From assembly GCA_019137255.1 (NCBI GenBank), contig WPDH01000280.1, positions 62,001 through 126,000 of the forward strand: 64,000 nucleotides of DNA. Reading direction: 5' to 3'. This stretch comes from Corinectria fuckeliana. Its lineage: Eukaryota; Ascomycota; Sordariomycetes; Hypocreales; Nectriaceae. A program made the translations under genes and the position numbers. This document shows, in pieces, positions 44,637 through 55,040 of the stretch; position 1 is the first letter of the stretch; each line of letters starts with the position of its first letter. The notes beneath the pieces are model-generated. The model ran no database searches and was not told the origin of the DNA. It worked only from the letters and a program-made list of their open reading frames with translations.

Positions 44637-44692
44637 CTACTCCGCCCGAAACGGCTACCCCGAGACACCTACTCCGAAGTGCCTACTCCGAG
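44637..44692 (+). promoter_or_regulatory. Four direct repeats CTACYCCG in divergent promoter
   Basis: CTACTCCGCC (44637), CTACCCCGAG (44655), CTACTCCGAA (44669) and CTACTCCGAG (44683) lie head to tail, with starts 18, 14 and 14 bp apart. A degenerate GCTCCGAG lies at 44625. They sit 115-170 bp upstream of the aminotransferase ATG and about 240-290 bp upstream of the decarboxylase ATG. CCG triplets are the half-sites of Zn2Cys6 regulators. Binding by the neighbouring regulator is inferred. Confidence 0.6.
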
Positions 44693-44806
44693 CAGCATCA
44701 CATGGCACAGCATTTCGGAGATGCAGTTATATAACAAGAAGGATTTAACGTGTTCACTCTCAACTCAGATTCATCAGGCTCTTTATACCAAAATTCGTTG
44801 ACCAAA

Positions 44807-46345
44807 ATGTTTCACGCAAAACTTACCCAGGTGGACGAAAAGCGATCCAACTCTGATCCGCTGCCTCCAGGATGCGCCCCTTTTACTTCCTCAAACCACT
44901 TCAAGATCCAGGCGTCTGGCTCGAAGCCCCAAGCAAGAAGATGGGACCATCGATTCGGCATTGAAAGCCTCAACCAAATCCCCTCTCCGCTGAGAATGAG
45001 TGCGAGGGCTCCCGGGGCGCCGGCTTTGATAACCCTGGGGACGGCCCGGCCTTCACCGCAGTACTTTCCGTGGGAGGCGCTGGACACCACCGCGGCGTGG
45101 AACTTTGGCTCAAGGGGAAGCTCCGGGGGCACGACGGCGCTGATGTCGTGCAAGAGAGACGAGGCTGCCTACGACCTCTCTGTCGTCATGAACTACGGCT
45201 ACTCGGCTGGCTCTCCCCAGTCGCTGCGCTACGTCACGGAGCACATGGAGCTGATCCACGATCCGCCTTACGACGACTGGGAGTGCTGCATGACGTGCGG
45301 AACAACGTCTGCAATCGAGATCGCCTTCCGGGTGTTCTGCAACCGCGGCGACTGGGTGCTGTTCGAGAACCACACCTACTCGGGCACCATGGCTACCGCA
45401 AAGGCCCAGGGTCTGAACGTCGTCGCTGTGGACATGGACGAGTTGGGCCTCGTGCCCGAAGACCTCGATTCGAAGCTGCGTAACTGGGATGTCTCTCAAG
45501 GATCAAAGCCCTCCCTGCTGTACACCATCCCCACGGGACAGAACCCAACCGGCACGACCCAAAGCCTGGCGCGGCGCAAGGCCATCTATCAGGTTGCCGA
45601 GACGCATGACCTATACATCTTAGAGGATGACCCTTATTACTTTATCCAACTTGGAGACGACAGCCGTGAGCCAACTTCGGAGCCTGCCCAGGCAACCCCT
45701 GATGCATTCTTGGCTCGGTTGCCCGTCTCGTACCTATCCATGGATGTGTCTGGGCGTGTCTTGCGCATGGATACAACGTCCAAGATCCTGGCCCCTGGAC
45801 TTCGCTGCGGCTGGGTCACCGGGAGTTCCCAGGTCATTGCCAAGTTCATCTCCCAGACCGAGGTCGGCGTGCTGTCGCCCAGCGGGCCTTCCCAGGCCAT
45901 GGTGTACAAGCTCCTGGACGAGACTTGGGGCCACGGGGGGTTCATCTCGTGGCTGAGCTACCTGTCGTCAGAGTATCGCGCGCGTCGGAACATCTTGGTC
46001 GAGGCCTGCAAACGCTACGTTCCGGCGGATGTCTGCCGCTGGGACGTTCCCACGACGGGCATGTTCCTCTGGATCGACGTATCCGTGCCAAAACACCCTC
46101 GCGCTGGGCGTGGTGCTTCCATCGAGGAAACCCGCCGGCTCTCTGCCGACATAGAAGACAGCATATTTTCTTCGGCTCGTGAAAATGGGGTCCTTGTTAG
46201 CAAGGGCAGTTGGTTCGCTGCCAGCAAAGACCTGTCGCCCCAGGTCTGCTTCCGAATGACCTTTGCGGCCGCCCCCGAGAACCATCTCGTCCAAGCCATT
46301 GAGCGATTTGCGATGGCTGTGCGAAAGGAGTACCAATTGTCGTAA
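44807..46345 (+). CDS. PLP aminotransferase, aromatic/2-aminoadipate type (ARO8-like)
   Basis: A single exon of 512 residues starting MFHAKLTQVDEKRSN. It belongs to the fold-type I class I/II aminotransferases, ARO8/kynurenine-aminotransferase group. Motifs in order: NYGYSAGSPQSLRYVTEH; the cofactor-ring region MTCGTTSAIE; TIPTGQNPTGT with the PLP-contacting Asn; ILEDDPYY with the PLP Asp and Tyr; the Schiff-base Lys in DTTSKILAPGLRCGW; and the substrate-carboxylate Arg in CFRMTFAA. All are intact. It would convert an aromatic (or related) amino acid to the 2-oxo acid used by the divergent decarboxylase. The gene converges on the Zn2Cys6 gene, with only 33 bp between stop codons. A GTG-initiated extension to 44750 is unlikely. 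Confidence 0.92.
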   Translation: MFHAKLTQVDEKRSNSDPLPPGCAPFTSSNHFKIQASGSKPQARRWDHRFGIESLNQIPSPLRMSARAPGAPALITLGTARPSPQYFPWEALDTTAAWNFGSRGSSGGTTALMSCKRDEAAYDLSVVMNYGYSAGSPQSLRYVTEHMELIHDPPYDDWECCMTCGTTSAIEIAFRVFCNRGDWVLFENHTYSGTMATAKAQGLNVVAVDMDELGLVPEDLDSKLRNWDVSQGSKPSLLYTIPTGQNPTGTTQSLARRKAIYQVAETHDLYILEDDPYYFIQLGDDSREPTSEPAQATPDAFLARLPVSYLSMDVSGRVLRMDTTSKILAPGLRCGWVTGSSQVIAKFISQTEVGVLSPSGPSQAMVYKLLDETWGHGGFISWLSYLSSEYRARRNILVEACKRYVPADVCRWDVPTTGMFLWIDVSVPKHPRAGRGASIEETRRLSADIEDSIFSSARENGVLVSKGSWFAASKDLSPQVCFRMTFAAAPENHLVQAIERFAMAVRKEYQLS

Positions 46346-46377
46346 AGGCCTCTTCTAGCTGAGCCTAGAGCTCTGGT

Positions 46378-48636
46378 CTATGGGCCCGAGAAGCTTTGCG
46401 CTCCTACCTCATCCCCGACCAGGAACGGATGCTCGGCGAGAGTGAGCCAAAAGTCGACTTCAAAGTCCTGGACGTTGCTGTGGTCCCAGGGGTTCCAGCT
46501 CCCGTCATTGGGCAGGATCGGAGGGCACGGGAGGGAGTTTGCCGGTTGGCTCAGAAGCTGTGCGCCCATTCTCCCAGACAGGAGCCGATCGAGGAGGCTT
46601 TTGATGGTTCGCGTAGCTCCCTCGAGGAGTGCATAGTTGGCGTCTTCCTTGCAGACCAGGGTTCCAACTTCGACCTCGGCGACGAGGATGCTGAGGTGCT
46701 GAAAGACTGTCGAAATAGCTACTCCATGACTTAAAATTGCCTGGGGTCCATATAGTAATGAAAGACTTATGACACCGGCCGCAGCCAACCCGTAGTACGC
46801 GACCTGTGATATGTTAGTGTTGACTCTGTAGACTTGAGATGATGACTTTCCTTCCAGATGAGCGATGTGCCAGAGTCTATCAGACGATCCTTGATCATCA
46901 CCGCCTCAATCACCAGCCCCAGCATGTCCGCCGAGATGGCAACCAGTTCCGCGTCTGGTTCGGATATACGGCGCACCAGCGCCAAACGAAGCATAAATAG
47001 AACGTGGAGATAGTTCAGACGGGCGCTAACCATGAGATCTAAGTCCAGGGGTTTACGATCGTAGGCCCTTACTGTGCCTTCTAGCCGGAAGTGCCGAGGG
47101 AAGGCCAGCCACTGTGACTCGGCTTTGGCTTGGATCGCGCTGCGACAGTCAGCAAGATGCTTCCGCCGATAGCTCGTTACTCGCCTTGCCCTTCTCATCC
47201 TTTCTTCGTAGCACTCCTCTCCAAAGATATTCAACACGTCCTCTTTGAGCGCCGCACACAAGGCATACCAGTGCGTATCGACCATGTAGTCAAAGTGCTC
47301 TTGCTGTCCCCATTCCTGCGAGAAATACGGGCTGATACTCAACGAGGATTCCGCGTCCTGTCCTGGCAGCCGGAAATGACAGTGCTGACGGTGGATGCGC
47401 GATGGGCGGCCGAGGAAGATGGAGATGTTCTTGTCTGCAGAGTAGGCTCGCGCAAACACGGCTTGTCTGAGATCCTTGAGGAAACCCGGGGCTGGGGCGC
47501 TGTGCTTGATGTCTTGGTGATAGCCGAGGGCGAACAAGGAGCTGGCGACATCGCCCAGCTTTCTCCATGACTGGTAGCCTAGTACAGTCAGATATTGTTT
47601 GCTGCGGTTCGTCTCTCGGCTTACTTTGGTCACCATCGACAAGGGAGTGAAGGATGAAGTTCTCGTATTGTAGTATAAGCTGCAAGTCGTTCAGGCAGTC
47701 CAGCGAAAGAGAGAAATCCAGACACCGATCCGAGTAGTGCATGGCCAGCTTCCGCAGATTGCGTCGCTGCTGTTCAGAGCTGTACGGCGTGTCGGAGCAA
47801 CTGAACCGGAACGTGGCTCGAGAAACGGTCGTGAAGAACAGCCCCAGGGTTTCCCACCTTGCATTTTGATGGCAGAATTGGGCACAAAAGTCCTCAAACG
47901 TGGTGTTGGCATCCATGGCTAGTGGGCGGCATGACTGTATGAAGAGGTTTCTTGCAGTCTCAATGGCACTCGCAGATCCCCTGCCGTTATCCTCCAGGAG
48001 GTGCTGTGCAGTCAGGGTGCACTTCTCCGTGAACAGCCCCGAGATGGGGAGATTCGCCCCGGTCGCAAGCCACGCCTTGACGAGCCTGACACAGGCTGGA
48101 ATCTGCACGAAGCGATGGAACTGCTCGATCAATTCGACGCCCTGGGAGACTTGGGTTTCGTTGAGGATTTTCTCCGAGAGGGAGCCCCAGGCTTGTCCGG
48201 GACTCGGCGTGCTCTCGTCGATGCCATCATTCGCGAGTGGCAGGTGCTCAAAAAGCGTGGTGTGACTGAAGGAGCCCAGGTATCCCGGATTGGGGTAATG
48301 GTGCGGCTTCGTGAGAAAGCTCGTGACTGGTGTCTCAGCCCTCGAGGAGGAACAACTCTCGGCGTTCGGCAGGGACAATTGGCTGTTCAGACATAAGCAT
48401 CTGGCCGAGGCAAGACATGCAACCGGCACTGCAACCACAACTCCTTACGTTGTATCTGGCATTGAAGACGCCACAGACGCCTTCCGTTTATCCTTCTTAA
48501 ACGGCCTCAGGCGATACGTACAGCTGGCAGCTTGGTTGCGGCCCCGGCATCGAGAACACACAGGCCGGGAGTGGTCGCAAGCCAGCTTGGACGAGCGACA
48601 AGGATCGCACGCCGGCAGCTTGGGCACCTTCGGCAT
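46378..48636 (-). CDS. Zn2Cys6 transcription factor 2, putative regulator of the aminotransferase/decarboxylase pair
   Basis: Exons 48636-48449, 48382-47625, 47578-46851 and 46803-46378 sum to an in-phase frame of about 699 residues. The zinc cluster is near the N terminus (CDPCRSSKLACDHSRPVC, then CRGRNQAASC). It is followed by the basic linker RPFKKDKRK and a long regulatory domain with LEHLPLANDG-type and SLFALGYHQD segments and several helices at the C terminus. The last intron is odd: the phase-correct donor after IWK reads GA (46850-46849) instead of GT, although its acceptor (ATATCACAG) is normal. Unspliced translation would stop at 46767 and lose about 140 residues. Position and promoter sites suggest it controls the adjacent pair, as Aro80 does in yeast; this is inference. 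Confidence 0.82.
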
Positions 48637-48758
48637 CTCGGGATGCCGCTCTGATTGGCTTCCTTCCCGCAGCGGGCGTTGGCTGAGTTTCGGTGGCAGC
48701 CCTTTTTTGCGTGGGGGAAAGATGTGTAAGGATCAAAGTCCAGAATGCGACCAACTCG

Positions 48759-48790
48759 CTACGCCGAACGCGTCGGCATGTTCGGCGTAG
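48759..48790. promoter_or_regulatory. Perfect inverted repeat CTACGCCGAAC-N10-GTTCGGCGTAG
   Basis: Arms of 11 bp (48759-48769 and 48780-48790) are separated by 10 bp, 123 bp upstream of the ATG of the Zn2Cys6 gene. The arm core CTACGCCGA matches the CTACTCCGA direct repeats of the decarboxylase/aminotransferase promoter except for one base. CCG everted or inverted pairs with fixed spacing are classical Zn2Cys6 dimer sites, so autoregulation is plausible. Confidence 0.65.
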
Positions 48791-48934
48791 AAAAAGGCGG
48801 GTCGCGAGTGACTAATTGCCGAGCCGGCTTCGGAATGGTTCCGGGACACGGAGGCCGGGTTGTGACGATGATTTGAGCTTAGTTGACGGCTTAGTCCGGC
48901 TTTGTTGTTTGTGGTGCCGGTGCACAGAACGCCC

Positions 48935-48982
48935 CGGACTTTCTCCCGGACTTTCTCACGGACTTTCTCCTAGACTCTCTCC
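48935..48982. repeat. Four 12-bp tandem repeats
   Basis: CGGACTTTCTCC, CGGACTTTCTCA, CGGACTTTCTCC and TAGACTCTCTCC follow each other directly, upstream of the Zn2Cys6 gene and between it and the acetyltransferase. Each of the first three carries a CGG triplet at 12-bp spacing. Confidence 0.7.
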
Positions 48983-49053
48983 TGGAATCCTTTGTTGATG
49001 TTGAATGTCGGGGAATACACTCAATTCTCAACCCAAGTGGCTAGTCTGGTTGG

Positions 49054-49674
49054 TCATCGCTCTATGGTACTGGCTAGCATGTTGATGTCATCCCCGTCAA
49101 GCCTCATCTTGATCAACTCGTTCCGCAGGTTCGCCCCCGTCGACTCGTAGAACTTGATGCCAGCCCTGTTGGCCCTGAACACGTTCCATTCCAGCCGGCC
49201 GCCTTCCATCTTGACCACTTCACTCGCCAGCTCGGCCAGCAGCCTCTTGCCGAGGCCCTTCCCACGCTCCGACGGGAGAACAAAAAGGTCTTCGAGGAAA
49301 ACACCAGGCTTCGCTTGCCAGGTGCTGTAGTTGTAGTAGTAGATGGCCAACCCCACGGCTTTGCCCGTCTCGCTGAAGACGAGGATGCAGCGGACGGGCT
49401 TTTCTGGAGAGATGGGCTCGCTGGGTTCCGAGACCGGCTGCTTCGCGTCCGACTTGGGTGGCCCGAATGCGATGGTGGACTCCAGTCGGGATTCTGTCGC
49501 TTCCATCGACTTCATTTCTCCTTCGCACTCTGCTAACTGGCGGATGAGATTCAGAATATCAGGGACGTCTGGGGAGGCCCGTTAGTTATCATCCACGGTA
49601 CGATCCTTTCCAAGACACAGACCTTCTCGCCGAGCGTGGCGGATCTTGGTTGGAGCAGACAATGCAGACACCAT
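49054..49674 (-). CDS. GNAT-family N-acetyltransferase (diamine acetyltransferase-like)
   Basis: Two exons (49674-49623, 49568-49054) join in phase to about 188 residues. The protein begins with a GNAT strand/helix pair (PTKIRHARREDVPDILNLIRQLAE), continues through a variable loop, AIYYYNYSTW and FLEDLFVLPSERGKGLGKRLL, where RGKGLG is the acetyl-CoA pyrophosphate loop, and ends with LEWNVFRANRAGIKFYESTGA. The LEDLFV strand and NxxAIxFYxxxGA ending resemble spermidine/spermine or thialysine acetyltransferases. No targeting signal. The substrate is unknown; a small amine or amino acid derivative would fit its neighbourhood. Sites resembling the regulator motif lie 330-390 bp upstream. Confidence 0.88.
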
Positions 49675-52030
49675 GATTGAGATAGGTCTTGCTATTGGGG
49701 CCAGTTCGATTTTAACAAAAGCAGCTAGTTCGGTGGCTCAACAGAGTGTTACCAAGGGACAAATGGTCAATATCCTGACCAAGATGCGAAGTAGCGAGAG
49801 GGAAATTGCTATCGCGGGAGACGATCCAATTATCTATATATAGAAAAGCGAGTCCGGGTGAGGCTTAATCCCGCATTGAGCCACACTCATGACCGGTTTG
49901 CTCCAGACTCACAGAGGACGCAGTTGGCGTCCATATGTTATCACCTTTCTGACGTTATCATTGCTTGATTTGTAGTCGGACGTCCGGCAGATATCCACAA
50001 TGCTTCGGCGTAGCTGCACGACCCACTGGGGGTTACTCCGACTTGACAAAGTGCGGAGTAGATGGCTTGCGGGTAGTGAGCTTTTCCCAGGTCGCGATAC
50101 GAGTTCCTTCCAGCGTCTCGACAGAGATCTCCTTTTTGTGGATTGCATATCTACGGTGCAAGTGCCCTTTACTTCATGATGCAAACCGACGGAGAAAGAG
50201 CTGACAGCCTAGAGAGTTGAAATAGGGATTAAGACGGGCATGATTCAAGGTTGCAGATACTGAGGGTCATTGTGGGCGCATTCAGCATAATTCAACACCA
50301 AGAGATGGTTCTAAAGCTTGGAAAAGAACAAGAAAGTAACACAACGGCCCATACAAATTAGTGCACGACCTATTCAGTGTGTGGAAGTGAAGAATGATGT
50401 GACCAGGAGGAGAACAAGGCCAGTAAATAGGTTAGGAACGTGTCATCCCTCCACAATGAGCGCACGTTAGATCTCAGTGGGGATCAGTGCAGTTATTGGT
50501 CCTACTCTAATTAAACCTCCAATGCCAGTAGTCTAGTCGCAATCGCATTACTTGCGTGAAAGCGGCTTTGCTGCAATACTTGAGTGAGCTGAAGCGATAT
50601 ATAAGAAAGTATCTTACAGCGTCTTGGACACTACACGAACTTGGCTCATTTGTCATTAGAGGGACTGTTAAGTCAGTATTATTACTATGCTTCATTTTTA
50701 TATATTCGTTGAGGTCAAAGCCACTACGTTTGTGACCATATCCCCCTCTCTGATCCTAGCACCTCGTGGCATAGCCGGCGGGTGGAACCTCTTGGCAACG
50801 GGGATGTCCCACGATGATTGAAAAGACGGCAGGACCCGGGCGTAGGTGTGACTTTGGAATAATGGTCGTCAGGAATCGATCAGTCGGATGTGTGTGAGCT
50901 GTGAGGGTTGAGCCAATATGTAACTAGGCTGGGTAGCCTGATCTACTATTGCCCACTGCGTTTAATTGGGTAGCCCTATCGGCTAGATATGGGTAGCCCA
51001 TCACACCACTTAGAGAAGCGCCGTAGAAATGGGTGGGTGCCCTGAGTAGATGCTTCAAGTTACTCAGGGGCTGGGTGACATACACCTTGGTCGATTAGAC
51101 CAACGCATATTGGACGAACAGCGGTTGAAACACTGCTCAAGGAGCCCTCGACTCGACATGTCCCATTTCAATGGCCTGGCTATACTACTCGTCACCTGCA
51201 ATGCAAGCCCTGAAGTGTACAGCTTGTCACACCTGATTTGTCGGTGTACACACGTAAGCACCGAGCATCTATCTAGCTACTGCAGCACAATGGTGGGCCG
51301 AGTTCCTGGTGTTCTGGCACCTGGCACAGCTACGGAGAGTAATTGGTTGACCGGTGAGGGCGAGCTGTCCAATCGAAGCATTGTTGGGTGCTCTTCGTAC
51401 CAACTTACGTTACACGAGGGTCCTTGGAGTCACATTCGCAGCCGTACCTCGGCAGGCGAGAATTGGAGTCCTAGAGCTCGGATCTTTACAAAGCAAGATC
51501 AAGTACAAGCCCAGGAAATAACGGATCGTTGAAGCCATGTAGACTAGAGGCTCCTGCGCATACCAAGGGATAGCCAAGTAAAGTGGCCGTCTCGCTTTCT
51601 AAGCACCTTATCCTTCCAAGGTCGAGTACCTTAGAGTACATGCCTTTGGCCCTTCCATCTCTGCGTCGGTGTAACACCGCCAGAGACGCAGAGATATTGC
51701 ATCTCCACTCGAGGGAGCAACGATTCGTACAGCCTCAAGCCACAGCGGAAGCCATCAATGCAGCCCAATCCAATAGGCAACATCAGAACTCGTCTCCGTA
51801 AGCACCGCTGATGATGTACGAGGTGAAAGTCTCAACAGCAAACCCCGCTTCCACCTCAGCTTGACGAGAGTCCGGGTTAAACGTGCCGCCGGACCCCGGG
51901 GGCCAGACGCAGCCGGCAGGACAACCTAAGACAAGTCGTCGGCTAGCCGGCTTGCCCCGCCCGCTTCAGCCGTCTTCATCTTCATCTTCGGTTCGTTTCT
52001 GCCCTTGCTGAAGCCGTCTGCTCCGTCGAG
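49675..52030. other. Gene-poor stretch with motif group at 50004-50061
   Basis: No gene is supported; a 160-residue open frame at 51050-51532 lacks any domain. Three copies of the CTACNCCG-type motif occur at 50004-50013 (reverse), 50033-50041 (forward, TTACTCCGA) and 50053-50061 (reverse). Around 50.92-51.0 kb GGGTAGCC recurs several times. Confidence 0.45.
50004..50061. promoter_or_regulatory. Group of three CTACNCCG-like sites
   Basis: TTCGGCGTAG, TTACTCCGA and GCGGAGTAG occur within 58 bp, in reverse, forward and reverse orientation, upstream of the acetyltransferase. They match the arms of the inverted repeat at 48759-48790 and the direct repeats at 44637-44692. Shared regulation is an inference. 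Confidence 0.45.
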
Positions 52031-54566
52031 ATGGAAGCCAGAAGCACGCCGGAGGACAAGGCCGCCAAGGAGGGGAGTCCAGCTCGCCCGGCATGCACCG
52101 AGTGTCAGCGCCGCAAGCAAAAGGTGATGATGATGATGATAATCTACCGAGATCCAGCCATTCCGCTTCCTCACCCGCTGTTCCAACCCCGCAAATCACG
52201 GATATGAACCATGCTGACTCGGCTCGGTCCAGTGCAACCGGGAATGGCCCTGCAATCACTGCCAGAAGCGCAAGGTGGCCGATCGCTGCAGCTTCAACCA
52301 CGACGCCGAGCAAAACAGCGCCTGGATCCCGTCGGACGATGTCAAGCGGAAGCGCGAGCGCGAGAGCAATGACGATGTCGACGAATGGGATGCTGCGGCC
52401 GGGCTCGAGGCCATCGGCTATACTACCTCTCACATCCTTACCAATCTGGAGATTGACGTAAGACGCGTCTCTGAACAAGACGACTTTCGTGTCTTGTCCT
52501 CCTGGTCTTCGTACGGTTTGCTGACACGACTTACAACAGGCAAGGAAGAAGTCTGGTGCCGAGCAGTACCGCGCCCATATAAGCCAGAGCCCTCAACTAC
52601 AGCGGGCTCTTCAGACCCTGCCGACGAGGCAATACATCGGTCAGTCTAGTTGCCCAGGCTCTGTACCCTCACTACCTTTAACATCTGCGTATAGACACCT
52701 TGGTCCAGAACTTTCTCGCCAACGTCAACTTCTACTACTACATCATCTACCCGCCAAACTTCATCAACGAATACGCCGTATGGTGGCGAGACAGGTCCGC
52801 AAACCGACCCCTGGGGCTCCAATGGACCTGTCTCATCATCATGGTCTGCGCCTGCTCCGTGCAGCACACCGACGCCAAGCTCGCCGCCTCGCTCGAAGCC
52901 GACCTCGGCTTCTCGGTCAAGGACCTCACGGAACAGTACCACGGCGCTGCACGAGAGCTGCACAGCGCAATCCCCGTGGGACACAGCCACGTCTATTCAG
53001 TCCAGTACCTGCTGCACTCGTGCTACTGGTTCAAGGCCGAGGCTCGCTTCGTCGAGTGCTGGCAGGTCTTGGGTGCTACCGTCCGGGAGGCTCAGGCGTT
53101 AGGTATGCCATTGACTGTACGATCGATCCCATGCCTAGATTTCTAACCATTGGCCCAAAGACCTCCACCAAGAGGCAGACGCCCGCATTTCTGAGTTTGA
53201 TCGGGAAATCCGGAGACGGCTGTGGTGCATCGTTGACTCTTGGGACTGGTCAGTGATTCCTTTCCTTTCCGTTCCTCTCCGCGAAGCTCTCCTCTAACAA
53301 TGTTGTAGGCTGGTCTCGTCCTTGCTTGCCCGGCCGATGCTCATCGATCGCACAGACATCGACGTCGGCCTTCCAAGCCTCACACTAGAAGCATATCCAG
53401 TCTCTCCGCTCCTGCATTTGAAGATGCAGTCACAGCTCGTCGGCATCATCTTTAAGCGGTTTGGGCCGCCGAAGATCCTGACTGACCATTCCGACATTCA
53501 GGAGTACCAGCAGATCCTAGAAGCCTTCATGAACACCTTTCCGCCTGCGTATGCTTTCAGTGCTCCAGATACCGGGCCCGAGTCCAAGTACCCCTGGGTC
53601 GCCCTGCATCGGCATTACATGCAAACCTGTACACTAGCGATAGCTCTCGGTCCTTTCAGATCGTACATGGCCAAGCGGATGACCAAGCACACACCCGAGA
53701 TCGAGCTGCGGTTCAGGCGCGATGGCATCAACTACGCGCTGCGGCTGATGAACACCGTCCAGTCCTTCTTTCAGTACGTGTGGTCCAGAGACACCACCTT
53801 CCACTTCGTCCCTTTCTGCATCTTCGACACTGCAGCGCTTCTATGCTCGGCTGCTCTCCACGATGACGACGGCACCATTTCTCGACGAGATGATCTCGTC
53901 AACGCCGTTGACCTAGCTCTTGCCACCCTCAAGCAGCTACGCACGGCCACCGAGACGGCCAAGACTCCCTATGATGTGCTGCGACGTCTTGTGGGGAGGG
54001 TCTGGGAGCCCGCGTCCTCCGACAATAACATGAGTAACGGCCTGCGCAAACGACACAGAGGAGCTGATGTACAACGTCCTCCGCCCGCACTCATCCAAGC
54101 TGCATCTTTGCCTCGCCAACCTGGTCATTATGCAGCCCCTCTCGAAAACTGGGCCAACCTGACATTTCCGGATGCTTCTCTGCAACCAGAAACGTCCTCT
54201 ATACATTCCACAACTGTCAACCGCCCACATGCCCATGCAATGTCTCCCTCTACAGATGGCAGCTCCACTGAGGGGCTGCCACTCAATCCCACCACTGCCT
54301 TTGCATCGGTTGCCCCCTGGCCACAGACTCAGTTTGAGGTTCCGCCACGCAACGGGCCAATGGTCAGCTCTATACAGACGAACGGAGGCGTGAACTGGCC
54401 CGAGACTAGTGCGCCATCGGCGTTTGACCACATGCAGAAAATGCCAGTAGACAACCCCCAGGACATCGGGTTTAATCCCATGTCAGACGTAGAGCTAGGC
54501 GATCTTGCGGACCTGTGGAACTGGGAGAGCCTCGACTTGGGATTCATGATCAACCCTATTTTATGA
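52031..54566 (+). CDS. Zn2Cys6 transcription factor 3 with fungal regulatory domain
   Basis: Six exons (52031-52123, 52233-52457, 52540-52639, 52695-53102, 53161-53248, 53309-54566) sum to exactly 724 codons, 723 residues. The first intron splits the zinc cluster: ACTECQRRKQK before, CNREWPCNHCQKRKVADRC after, giving six cysteines. A nuclear-type basic run (DVKRKRERE) follows. The middle homology domain includes LQWTCLIIMVCAC, HSCYWFKAEARFVECWQVLGATVREAQAL and IRRRLWCIVDSWDW. The C terminus is Pro/Ser-rich and ends in an acidic segment (DVELGDLADLWNWESLDLG), a likely activation domain. The first donor lies inside a (GAT)n microsatellite. No lesion is seen. Its targets are unknown; the adjacent quinone oxidoreductase is dead. 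Confidence 0.9.
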
Positions 54567-55040
54567 GGGAATGGGAATGGGAGTGGAAACAGCATGTACA
54601 CGATACTACTTAATGGCTTACTTGGAAAATGATGAGAAGTAAGGTTGCGTTGCTGATTGTTGCCGTTTGCCTTGATGTGATCTTGTGAGTCTCCGTAAAT
54701 CAACATCCAATCTAGTGTCAGCTGTCTGCTATTGCCAGCGAGCAACACCCACGTCATCCCAAGCTCGCTGAATTCCCCGTTATTTCCAGAAGACTGCGCG
54801 GATCACCAGCCACAAGTCACTTGGGTACGAGGCAGGATTGAAAAGACTCAGCTATCTTTCAGAGGCGTAAGGCATGTGGACTCTAGACTGCCCCTCCCAG
54901 AATCGAGGCGAGGGCGAACGCATCCCACGGACGAATATTCACGCCGCAGCATCTCTCAAAGGCGAGGCTTGGTATCCGCAGACTCGTTCTTCTTCTGCCT
55001 GTCAGCTCAATTAAGACTTATTCAGGCTCCACTTGCCAAC
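54567..55040. other. Intergenic region
   Basis: Nothing recognised; it holds the former promoter of the quinone oxidoreductase pseudogene. Confidence 0.45.

Noticed and set aside
50920..51010. Recurring GGGTAGCC words as a possible repeat array
   Set aside because: Spacing is irregular and flanks differ, so neither a CRISPR array nor a tandem repeat is supported.
51050..51532. 160-residue plus-strand ORF
   Set aside because: The translation shows no domain, signal peptide or compositional bias typical of genes in this window.
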